NCBI RefSeq assembly: GCF_004197395.1
Contig: NZ_SELS01000039.1
Coordinates: 17,491 to 81,490 of the forward strand
DNA from: Paraburkholderia sp. UYCP14C
Lineage (GTDB): Bacteria; Pseudomonadota; Gammaproteobacteria; Burkholderiales; Burkholderiaceae
DNA length: 64,000 bases
Reading direction: 5' to 3'
Shown here piece by piece: positions 8,897 to 16,013 of this stretch; the first letter of the stretch is position 1, and the number at the start of each line of letters is the position of its first letter. Under the pieces are notes generated by a model that saw only the letters and a program-made list of their open reading frames with translations, ran no database searches and was not told the origin of the DNA. The position numbers and the translations under genes are program-made.

Positions 8897-10626
8897 CGCG
8901 CCGCGGGCGCCGCGGGCGCATCACGACCACGCTGCGTACTACGCGCACGACGCGGACGATGCGCACGACGGGCAGGCTCGTTGGACTCGCAACCGTGATG
9001 AGCGTCGTCGTGCTCGCGTGGCTTGCGATGCTTCGCACGGCCGCGCTGGCCAAAGAAACACCGTTCGCGATGCACTGCGCGGAGTTCGCGGGCGCGGTGC
9101 TGTCGCCCGAACTGATCGAGATGCCAACGGCCGGCGCGCTGATCGAAAGCTCGGCGATGATCGGCGCGACCGCGCCGGGCAATCAGCAAGGCGGCGAGTA
9201 TTGCCGCATCACGGGCCGCATCAAGGCACTGAATCCGACCACGCCCGACATCCGCTTCGATCTGAATCTGCCGCGTCGCTGGAATGGCCGCGCGTTGCAG
9301 ATCGGCGGCGGCGGGTACAACGGTGTGGTCGTCAGCGGCACCGGCGTGATGCCGTTCTCGCCGGATCGCGCGCCGCTCGCGCAAGGCTATGCGACGTTCG
9401 GTGACGACTCGGGGCATGTCGGCGATTCGTCGCTCGCGGAGTTTGGTCTCGTCGATGAAGCGGTGACGAATTTCGGTTACGCGCATCTGAAGAAAACCCA
9501 CGACGTCGCGCTCGCGTTGATCGCGCGCGCGTACGGCCGGCCGCCGCAGCGCATGTACTTTGCCGGCGGCTCGACGGGCGGGCGCGAAGGCTACACGGTG
9601 ATGCAGCGCTTTCCCGACGACTACGACGGCGTGATCGCCAATTCGCCCGCGCTGAATTTTTCCGGCGTGCGCTTGATCGGCGTGAAGCTCGGCCAGGCCG
9701 AGTTCGGCACGGCGGACGGCTTCGTGCCGCCCGCGCTGCTCGAACGCGTCTACCAACGCACGCTCGAGGTCTGCGACCGGCTCGACGGCACGGCGGACGG
9801 CATCGTCAGCGACGTTCAGGCGTGTCGCGCGCATGAGGCGCAAATCATAGATTCGCTGCGCTGCGCGTTGCGCCCTTCATCGCACGATGCGTCGCACGAC
9901 GCGTGTCTGAGCGACGCGCAACTGGCCACCTTGCTGGTGATGCGCGATGGGCTGTCGCTGCCGTATCGGCTCGCGTGGGACGTGAGCGGCTATCGCGGCT
10001 ACAACGTGTTCCAGGGCACCCAACTGACCGGCGTGCTCGGGCTCGCGCATCAAGCGCGACGTCAGCCGGTGCCGACGTTCTATGCGAACGGCTATCTGTT
10101 CGCGCAAGGCGACGGCTATCTGCGCTACTTCGTCGCGCGCGATGCGGACTTCGATTCGTTGACGTTCGATCCGCAACGGCCCGGCAAATATCGATCGCAA
10201 CTGATCGCGCTGTCGGGCACGATCGGCTCGATGAACCCGGACCTGTCGCGCTATATCGCACACGGCGGCAAACTGATCACGCTACAGGGCCTCGCCGACG
10301 AAGTGATCAGCCCGAACCAGACGATCGCGTATCACGACGCGCTGGTCGCGCGTTTCGGCAAGGACGAGGTCGATCGTTTCGCGCGGCTCTACATGGTGCC
10401 GGGGTTTCAGCATGGCAACGGCGTGTTCATTCCCGCAGTCGATCTGCTCGGCGCGCTCGACGCTTGGGTCACGCGCGGCGTCGCACCCGAAACGCTGACG
10501 GCCACCGATATCGCCGCGGCGACCAATGGACGCTCGCGGCCGCTGTGCCGCTATCCCGGCTTTCCGCGCTATATCGGCAAAGGCAATGTAAATCTGGCGA
10601 GCAGTTTTGTCTGTGCGCAGCCTTGA
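8893..10626 (+). CDS. Secreted tannase/feruloyl-esterase family hydrolase
   Basis: 577 residues. A long basic n-region rich in Thr-Arg (TTRTTRTMRTT) is followed by a hydrophobic core (LVGLATVMSVVVLAWLAML) and an AxA-type cleavage site (ALAKE), so it should be exported. The nucleophile motif is GGSTGG (Ser227) followed by 'YTVMQRFPDDYDGVIANSPA', typical of tannases and feruloyl esterases. The acid lies in 'GLADEVISPNQT' and the base in 'VPGFQHGNG'. In fungal tannases a Cys flanks the nucleophile (GCSTGG) and forms a disulfide; here it is Gly. The enzyme is expected to cleave ester bonds in gallate- or ferulate-type plant compounds. Translationally coupled to opgC, an unusual pairing. Confidence 0.85.
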   Translation: MTRRGRRGRITTTLRTTRTTRTMRTTGRLVGLATVMSVVVLAWLAMLRTAALAKETPFAMHCAEFAGAVLSPELIEMPTAGALIESSAMIGATAPGNQQGGEYCRITGRIKALNPTTPDIRFDLNLPRRWNGRALQIGGGGYNGVVVSGTGVMPFSPDRAPLAQGYATFGDDSGHVGDSSLAEFGLVDEAVTNFGYAHLKKTHDVALALIARAYGRPPQRMYFAGGSTGGREGYTVMQRFPDDYDGVIANSPALNFSGVRLIGVKLGQAEFGTADGFVPPALLERVYQRTLEVCDRLDGTADGIVSDVQACRAHEAQIIDSLRCALRPSSHDASHDACLSDAQLATLLVMRDGLSLPYRLAWDVSGYRGYNVFQGTQLTGVLGLAHQARRQPVPTFYANGYLFAQGDGYLRYFVARDADFDSLTFDPQRPGKYRSQLIALSGTIGSMNPDLSRYIAHGGKLITLQGLADEVISPNQTIAYHDALVARFGKDEVDRFARLYMVPGFQHGNGVFIPAVDLLGALDAWVTRGVAPETLTATDIAAATNGRSRPLCRYPGFPRYIGKGNVNLASSFVCAQP

Positions 10627-10678
10627 GGGGTGAGGCGTCGCAGCGCTTGCGATGACGAGCGAGCCGCACCAGAAAAGT

Positions 10679-10708
10679 GGCGACGCGGCACCTCGATGCC
10701 GCGTCGCC
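10679..10708. terminator. Perfect 12-bp hairpin between convergent genes
   Basis: GGCGACGCGGCA and TGCCGCGTCGCC flank a six-base loop. It sits between the convergent ends of the esterase (10626) and the Gly-rich protein gene (10728). On the minus strand the stem is followed by 'acttttct', consistent with an intrinsic terminator for the Gly-rich gene; on the plus strand there is no T-run. Confidence 0.65.
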
Positions 10709-10727
10709 CGACGAAGCTCGACAGCCG

Positions 10728-11120
10728 TTACTGCCCGTTCTGCATCGTGCCGTTGTTCATGCCGTTGCCGGTTCCGCTGCGCATGCCGTTGTTCATGTTG
10801 CCGTTGTTCATGTTATTGCCCATGCCGCCCATCGAACCATTGGTCGCCGGGCTATTCGGCGTTGCGCCGGTGCCGGTGCCCATGCCGCCGCCGGTGCCGG
10901 TCACACCTGGCGAACCGTAGCCGGAGCCGGTGTTGCCCGGCGTGCGGACCGAGTTGGGGCCGACGCCCGGAGAGGCCGTACCGCCCGCGCCGCCGGTCGT
11001 GCCGCCACCGGCGCCGATGCCGTTGCCGCCTGCACCGCCGCCGCCCGCCTGCGCGTAGACGCCGCCCGACAAAGCCATCACGAGCGCCGAAGCGAAAATC
11101 GTCCTGGTCATGCGTTTCAT
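10728..11120 (-). CDS. Secreted Gly/Asn/Met-rich low-complexity protein (130 aa)
   Basis: The N-terminus (MKRMTRTIFASALVMALSGG then VYAQA) is a classic Sec signal peptide with AQA-type cleavage. The mature part is almost entirely Gly, Thr, Ser, Pro and Asn, with GGxGG runs early and repeated MNNG/NNMNNG units near the C-terminus. There are no cysteines and no known domain. The start is supported by 'ggaggtaactc' (GGAGGTAA) directly upstream on the minus strand. It probably acts in the periplasm or outside the cell as a disordered or surface-coat protein. Function unknown. Confidence 0.8.
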   Translation of the reverse strand: MKRMTRTIFASALVMALSGGVYAQAGGGGAGGNGIGAGGGTTGGAGGTASPGVGPNSVRTPGNTGSGYGSPGVTGTGGGMGTGTGATPNSPATNGSMGGMGNNMNNGNMNNGMRSGTGNGMNNGTMQNGQ

Positions 11121-11582
11121 GAGTTACCTCCACGAATAGGGTTGATGTCACGCAAGCGTCTGCTCGCTCGCATGATCGAAGCGGCGCAAGGGGTGTGCCT
11201 TGCACAGTTGCGTCGGCATTGCCGAAAGGGCGAGGCTAACGATAGTCATCCGAAGTAATTTCGTCCGATCGTCGGCCAGGCGAATCATGCGTGTTTGCGA
11301 TGCAAACGTTGTCGCGTTGACGCGAGCTTCAAATCCCACTTATGGCCAATTTTCCAAAGCAATAGTTACCTCGGCCGCCATTGCCGGAAGTAAAAGCGGC
11401 CGATTAGAAAGCCCACACTACGTCATTCACAAAAGTTGCTTGCAAACCGTGGTCACAGCACTGTCACGCGCGCGACACGCATGCTAGAGTCCATGCGCCT
11501 GAATGCTGAGTCAAAGATTCACACACGCAAAAACGCGGACCTGTGCGGCGCGCGCGGTTCGTCAAACGACTAGGGATACAGA
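11121..11582. other. Promoter-bearing 460-bp gap upstream of the stressosome operon
   Basis: The gap separates the divergent Gly-rich protein gene and rsbR. No credible gene is present. Possible promoter parts for rsbR lie around 11430-11495, for example an extended -10-like tgctagagt with TTGCAA further upstream, but the spacing is not convincing. AGGGAT lies about six bases before the rsbR ATG and serves as its ribosome site. Confidence 0.35.
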
Positions 11583-12503
11583 ATGGAAACGCTTGGCGGA
11601 GTGCGTCTCGCTCAACTCTTCACTGAACGGCAAAACGAATTGGCGGGCGAGTGGGTCGCGCAGCAATTCGCCATTGCATCGCGGCGCGGCGGCGTCAGCG
11701 AAGCACAACTGCGCAGCCAGTTCACGCAGTTCGTCTCACAGATCAGCGCGGCGCTGAGCGCGTCGGATCGCGTCGATTTCCGCGCGTCCTCCTGGGATGA
11801 AGTGCGCAGCCTGCTGTCCGAGGTGTCGGCGCAGCGCGCGCGGCTAGGGTTCACGCCTGTCGAAACCGCGATGTTCGTGTTTTCGCTGAAAGAGCCCCTG
11901 TTTTCGCGCTTGCGGGAAGATATGGCGGCCGAGCCCGTCAAGCTCGCCGAACTCACGTGGACCATCAGCACGCTGCTCGACTCGCTCGGCCTCTTCACGA
12001 CCGAAGTGTTTCAGACGAGCCGCGAACAGGTGATCGCGCGTCAGCAACAGGAACTGCTCGAACTGTCGACGCCGGTCGTGCAGCTGTGGGAAGGCATCCT
12101 CGCGTTGCCGCTGATCGGCACGCTCGATTCGTCGCGCACTCAGGTCGTGATGGAGAGCCTGCTGCAGAAGATCGTCGAAACCGGCGCGTCGATTGCGATC
12201 ATCGACATCACCGGCGTGCCTACCGTCGACACGCTGGTCGCGCAACATCTGCTGAAGACCGTGGCCGCCGCGCGCCTGATGGGCGCTGACTGCGTGATCA
12301 GCGGAATCCGTCCGCAGATTGCGCAGACCATCGTGCACCTTGGCGTGAATCTGTCGAACGTGATCACGAAGGCAACGCTCGCCGACGCGTTCGTGATCGC
12401 GTTGCAACGCACCGGCAAGTCGATGTCGGGCGTCGTCGCGCGCGCGGACCGGCAGGGCGCGACGCACGCGAGCCCGGGCGCCCACCCATACGCCGGCGAT
12501 TGA
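11583..12503 (+). CDS. rsbR: RsbR-type stressosome scaffold/sensor (N-terminal sensor + STAS)
   Basis: 306 residues. Residues 1-150 form an all-helical N-terminal sensor of the RsbR-paralogue type. Residues about 160-280 are a STAS domain beginning 'LSTPVVQLWEGILALPLIGT', as in RsbR. The phosphorylatable threonines are conserved: 'VPTVDT' (Thr217 corresponds to RsbRA Thr171) and the Thr in 'GIRPQIAQT' (about 249, corresponding to Thr205). In Bacillus, RsbR and RsbS build the 1.8-MDa stressosome that sequesters the kinase RsbT until stress triggers phosphorylation. First gene of a tightly packed six-gene operon. The helical sensor carries no haem-binding or PAS signature I can see, so the stimulus is unknown. 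Confidence 0.9.
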   Translation: METLGGVRLAQLFTERQNELAGEWVAQQFAIASRRGGVSEAQLRSQFTQFVSQISAALSASDRVDFRASSWDEVRSLLSEVSAQRARLGFTPVETAMFVFSLKEPLFSRLREDMAAEPVKLAELTWTISTLLDSLGLFTTEVFQTSREQVIARQQQELLELSTPVVQLWEGILALPLIGTLDSSRTQVVMESLLQKIVETGASIAIIDITGVPTVDTLVAQHLLKTVAAARLMGADCVISGIRPQIAQTIVHLGVNLSNVITKATLADAFVIALQRTGKSMSGVVARADRQGATHASPGAHPYAGD

Positions 12504-12538
12504 CGCCGGCTCTCACGCATCTCAAACGGATTCCCGCG

Positions 12539-12898
12539 ATGGAACGCATTCCCATTTTGCGAATGGGCAAATATCTGCTGGTGACGATTCAGGTCGACAT
12601 GCACGACGGTCTCGCGATGACGCTGCAGGACGATTTGACGAGCCGCATCGTCAAGGACCGCGCGAAGGGCGTGCTGATCGATATCTCGTCGCTCGACGTG
12701 GTCGATTCGTTCATCGGCCGGATGATCGGCGAGACCGCCGCGATGGCGCGTGTGCTCGACGCTGAGACGGTGGTGGTCGGCATGCAGCCGTCGGTGGCGA
12801 TCACGCTCGTCGAACTCGGCCTCGCGCTGCCCGGGGTGCGTACCGCACTCAACGTTGAGAAGGGCATGGCGCTGCTCGCCGGCACGGACGCGTCTTGA
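12539..12898 (+). CDS. rsbS: RsbS-type single-domain STAS protein
   Basis: 119 residues from ATG 12539 (MERIPILRMGKYLLVTIQVD), which aligns with the RsbS N-terminus; a TTG at 12500 would give 13 extra residues and overlap rsbR's stop. The whole protein is one STAS domain. The RsbS phosphorylation serine is present (Ser57 in 'VVDSFIGRMIG', equal to Bacillus Ser59), followed by 'GMQPSVAITLVELG'. It should co-assemble with RsbR as stressosome core and be phosphorylated by RsbT. Its stop codon overlaps the possible TTG start of the next gene. Confidence 0.9.
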   Translation: MERIPILRMGKYLLVTIQVDMHDGLAMTLQDDLTSRIVKDRAKGVLIDISSLDVVDSFIGRMIGETAAMARVLDAETVVVGMQPSVAITLVELGLALPGVRTALNVEKGMALLAGTDAS

Positions 12899-13380
12899 GC
12901 GCGTTTCGTGATGAGCGGCTTGTGAGCGCGCCTCCTGCCATGACGAGTCCCGGCTCCCCGAACCTGATCGACGGCCAGCCGCCCGACGAGGCGCTGCCGA
13001 TCCGCTCGGACGAGCAGATCGTGCGGCTGCGGCGCTACGTGCGCGAAAAGGCGGTGGCGCTCGGGCTGTCGTTGATCGATCAGACCAAGTTCGTCACGGC
13101 GGCGAGCGAGCTCGCACGCAACACGCTGACGTATGGTCGCGGCGGCGACGTCTACTTCTACACAGTGCAACGCAATGGCCGAACCGGTCTGCGGCTCGAC
13201 TTCATCGACCATGGTCCGGGAATTGCTGACATCCAGCAGGCGCTGACCGACGGTTTCACCAGCGGCAACGGGCTGGGCCTCGGTCTTGGCGGCGCCAGGC
13301 GGCTTTGTGACGAGTTTGAAATCCGCTCGGCGCCCGGTGAGGGCACGCACATTTCAATTACCAAATGGAAGCCGTTCTGA
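12895..13380 (+). CDS. rsbT: RsbT-type serine/threonine (anti-sigma-like) kinase
   Basis: 161 residues if begun at TTG 12895, which overlaps rsbS's stop (TTGA); ATG 12940 is the alternative and gives 146. It is a GHKL-type HATPase domain of the RsbT/RsbW family. The N-box is 'ASELARNTLTYG' with the Mg-binding Asn, the G1 box is 'DHGPGI', and the glycine lid is 'GNGLGLGLGGARRLCDEF'. In known stressosomes RsbT phosphorylates RsbS and RsbR and then leaves to activate an output protein. All catalytic elements are intact. It overlaps the next gene by 16 bp. Confidence 0.9.
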   Translation: MSAFRDERLVSAPPAMTSPGSPNLIDGQPPDEALPIRSDEQIVRLRRYVREKAVALGLSLIDQTKFVTAASELARNTLTYGRGGDVYFYTVQRNGRTGLRLDFIDHGPGIADIQQALTDGFTSGNGLGLGLGGARRLCDEFEIRSAPGEGTHISITKWKPF

Positions 13381-14459
13381 ATCAATCGGGCGCGACGCAA
13401 CAACGCTTCGAAATAGCCGACCCCAGCCAGATCTCGTTCGCGCGTCGCGGGATCGGCGACATCGCGCAGCGCGCGGGCTGCAGCGAGACGATGATCGGCA
13501 AGCTCGCGATCATCGTCACCGAATGCGCGACCAACCAGCTCAAGCATGCGCAGCGCGGCGAACTGCTCGCGCGGGTATTGCACGAGGTGGTGCCGCGTGG
13601 TTCGCGTGCGCGCAGCGGAGTCGAAGTGCTGGCTATCGACAACGGTCCCGGGATCCGCGACCTGCAAGCGTGCTTCGTCGATGGCTTTACCACGGCTGGC
13701 AGTCCCGGCAACGGCATGGGCGCGATCCAGCGCCTCGCCGACGAGCTCGACGTGTGGAGCGCACCGGACCTCGGCACGCTGCTGCGCATCGTGATGTGGG
13801 CCGATGGGGTGACGGGCGCGATCGCTCATGACGCGCCGATCGAATACGGCGCGATCAATCTGCCGCTGCAAGGCGAGACCTTGAGCGGCGACGCGTGGTC
13901 ATGCGGCTACGCGGACGGCGAATTCACCGCGATCGTCGCCGATGGGCTCGGCCACGGCACGCTCGCGCACGAGGCCGCGCGCGCCGCGGTCGAAACGTTC
14001 GCGCAGCTCGGGCCGTCGAGTCTCGATCAGATCGTGGTGGCCTCGCACGATGCGTTGCGCGCGACTCGCGGCGCCGCACTCGGCGTCGCGCGCATTCCGG
14101 CGCAAGCACCCAGCGAACCAATCAACCACGAGCCACCCGCGGCCGCGCGGTTTTGCGGAATCGGCAACATCGCCGCGAGCGTGTGGACGCCGCACGGTCA
14201 TCGTCATCTGGTGTCGCACGCGGGCATTGTCGGGCATCAGATGCACAAGGCACAGACGTTCCAGGTCGACTGGCCGCACGACGCGCTGTTGATCCTGCAT
14301 TCGGATGGACTCGCGACGCGTTGGGATCTGAGCCGCTATCCGGGGCTGACGCTGCGTCATCCTGCGCTGATCGCGGCCGCGCTGTACCGCGATTTCGCGC
14401 GCGGGCGCGACGATCTGACGGTGTTCGTCGCACGCGCGCATCGCAAGGAGAGCGCATGA
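13365..14459 (+). CDS. Fusion of RsbT-like ATPase and RsbX/SpoIIE-type phosphatase
   Basis: 364 residues. Residues about 10-145 are a second GHKL kinase domain with N-box 'VTECATNQLKHA', G1 'DNGPGI' and G2 'GNGMGA', all intact. Residues about 165-360 are a PP2C-like SpoIIE/RsbX domain with metal-binding 'VADGLGHG', 'LHSDGL' and 'RDDLTV'. RsbX resets the stressosome by removing phosphate from RsbS and RsbR. Here one polypeptide pairs a potential kinase with that phosphatase, so it could both read and erase the same mark. It overlaps rsbT by 16 bp and the following kinase gene by ATGA, so expression is coupled. Confidence 0.88.
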   Translation: MEAVLNQSGATQQRFEIADPSQISFARRGIGDIAQRAGCSETMIGKLAIIVTECATNQLKHAQRGELLARVLHEVVPRGSRARSGVEVLAIDNGPGIRDLQACFVDGFTTAGSPGNGMGAIQRLADELDVWSAPDLGTLLRIVMWADGVTGAIAHDAPIEYGAINLPLQGETLSGDAWSCGYADGEFTAIVADGLGHGTLAHEAARAAVETFAQLGPSSLDQIVVASHDALRATRGAALGVARIPAQAPSEPINHEPPAAARFCGIGNIAASVWTPHGHRHLVSHAGIVGHQMHKAQTFQVDWPHDALLILHSDGLATRWDLSRYPGLTLRHPALIAAALYRDFARGRDDLTVFVARAHRKESA

Positions 14460-15919
14460 CGACCGCTCCGCTGCACACGATGCCGCTCGACGGCGAACTC
14501 GCGACCGTCGCCGCGCGCCGCGTCGCGCGCGAATTCGGCGAGACGTTCGGCTTCGCGATGCAGGACCGCACGCGCATCGCGACCTCGGTGCTCGAAGTGG
14601 CGCGCACGGTACTGGCGGCGACGCGTGCCGGGCGCGTCGAGTTTCTGGTGGACGGGGCGGCTCAACCGCAGGCGCTGCTGATCCGTTTCGTCGCGCCCGC
14701 CACGCCGCTCGCGCGGTTTACCGCGCCGCCGGCGTCGAGCCTCGAAGCGCCGGCCGCGCTCGGCGTGCTGGCCGCGCAGCGTCTGATGGACGCATGCCGC
14801 TTCGACGATAGCGCCGGCGACGCGGTGCTCACGCTCGCCAAGCACCTGCCGGAACAGACGCCGCGCATATCCGCCGACGTGCTGCGCGCGCTCGCGCGGG
14901 CGCCCGCCGTGAGCGCGTCGCTGAGTGCCGAAGCGCAGGTCGAGGAAGTGCAGCGGCAGAATCGCGAACTCGCCGCCGCGCTCGCCGATCTGCAGGAGCG
15001 CAACGAAGAACTCGTGCGGCTCACACGCGAACTCGAGGACACCAATCGAGGCGTGGTCGCGCTGTACGCGGAACTCGACGAACGCGCGGTGCATCTGCGC
15101 CGCGCCGACGAGGCGAAGTCGCGCTTCCTGTCGAATACGAGCCACGAATTCCGCTCGCCGCTGTATTCGATCCGCGCGTTGTCGAAGCTGCTGCTCGATC
15201 GCGTCGACGGCGAACTGACCGAGGAGCAGGCCAAGCAGGTGCGCTTCATCCGCAAGGCCGCGGAGGAGCTGTCCGAAACGGTCGACGACCTGCTCGACAT
15301 CGCGAAGATCGAGGCCGGCAAGATCGAACTGAAGCCGGCCGAATTCGAGGTCGCCAATCTGTTCTCGGCACTGCGCGGCATGATGCGTCCGTTGTTGCCG
15401 GCGAGCGATGTCGAACTGCTGTTCGAGCCGTGCGACGAGTTGCCGACCGTCTATACCGACGAAGGCAAGGTCGCGCAGATTCTGCGCAACTTCATCTCCA
15501 ATGCGCTGAAGTTCACCGAGCGTGGCGAGGTGCGCGTGAGCGCGGTCTGCGACGAAGCCAGCGGGCGGCTGACCTTTGCGGTCAGCGACACCGGCATCGG
15601 CATTGCGCCCGAGCATCAGCAGAGCGTGTTCGAGGAGTTCGAGCAAGTCGAGAATCATCTGCAGAACCAGGTGAAAGGCACGGGGCTCGGGTTGCCGCTA
15701 TGCGACAAGCTGTGCAGGTTGCTGGGCGGGTCGGTCGGACTGACGAGCGAGCCCGGCAAGGGCTCGACGTTCACGGCGACGATCCCGATCCGCTTGCCGC
15801 GCGCCGCGCAGCGTTCGGCGGCCCAGTCGGCAAAGGCGAGCGATACGAACGAACCCGGGCGCGGCGTCGACGGCAGCTGCGCTGACCTTGGCAGCGCGGC
15901 CGCAGAGGGTGCGGGATGA
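14456..15919 (+). CDS. Histidine kinase with degenerate RsbT-like N-terminal domain
   Basis: 487 residues; the start at ATG 14456 has AAGGAG five bases upstream. Residues about 10-145 align with RsbT by pattern (AARRVAREFG, DRTRIATSVLEVAR, LAAQRLMDACRF), but the N-box Asn, the DxGPG box and the glycine lid are gone, so this domain cannot bind ATP normally. A coiled coil follows (about 155-215, with 'LQERNEELVRLTREL'). HisKA has the phospho-acceptor His230 in 'SNTSHEFRSPL', and the HATPase domain has N, G1 (DTGIGI) and G2 (GTGLGL) boxes. There are no membrane segments, so it is cytosolic. The dead RsbT fold is a likely docking surface on the RsbR/RsbS complex, transmitting stress to two-component signalling. 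Confidence 0.87.
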   Translation: MTTAPLHTMPLDGELATVAARRVAREFGETFGFAMQDRTRIATSVLEVARTVLAATRAGRVEFLVDGAAQPQALLIRFVAPATPLARFTAPPASSLEAPAALGVLAAQRLMDACRFDDSAGDAVLTLAKHLPEQTPRISADVLRALARAPAVSASLSAEAQVEEVQRQNRELAAALADLQERNEELVRLTRELEDTNRGVVALYAELDERAVHLRRADEAKSRFLSNTSHEFRSPLYSIRALSKLLLDRVDGELTEEQAKQVRFIRKAAEELSETVDDLLDIAKIEAGKIELKPAEFEVANLFSALRGMMRPLLPASDVELLFEPCDELPTVYTDEGKVAQILRNFISNALKFTERGEVRVSAVCDEASGRLTFAVSDTGIGIAPEHQQSVFEEFEQVENHLQNQVKGTGLGLPLCDKLCRLLGGSVGLTSEPGKGSTFTATIPIRLPRAAQRSAAQSAKASDTNEPGRGVDGSCADLGSAAAEGAG

Positions 15920-16013
15920 GCGCGCATGTACCGAAGCGCGCGACGCGCCGCGTCCGCGCACTGCATCATGAATGTCCCGCAACGCGGGCAGTCTCCTACG
16001 GATACGCCTTTTC

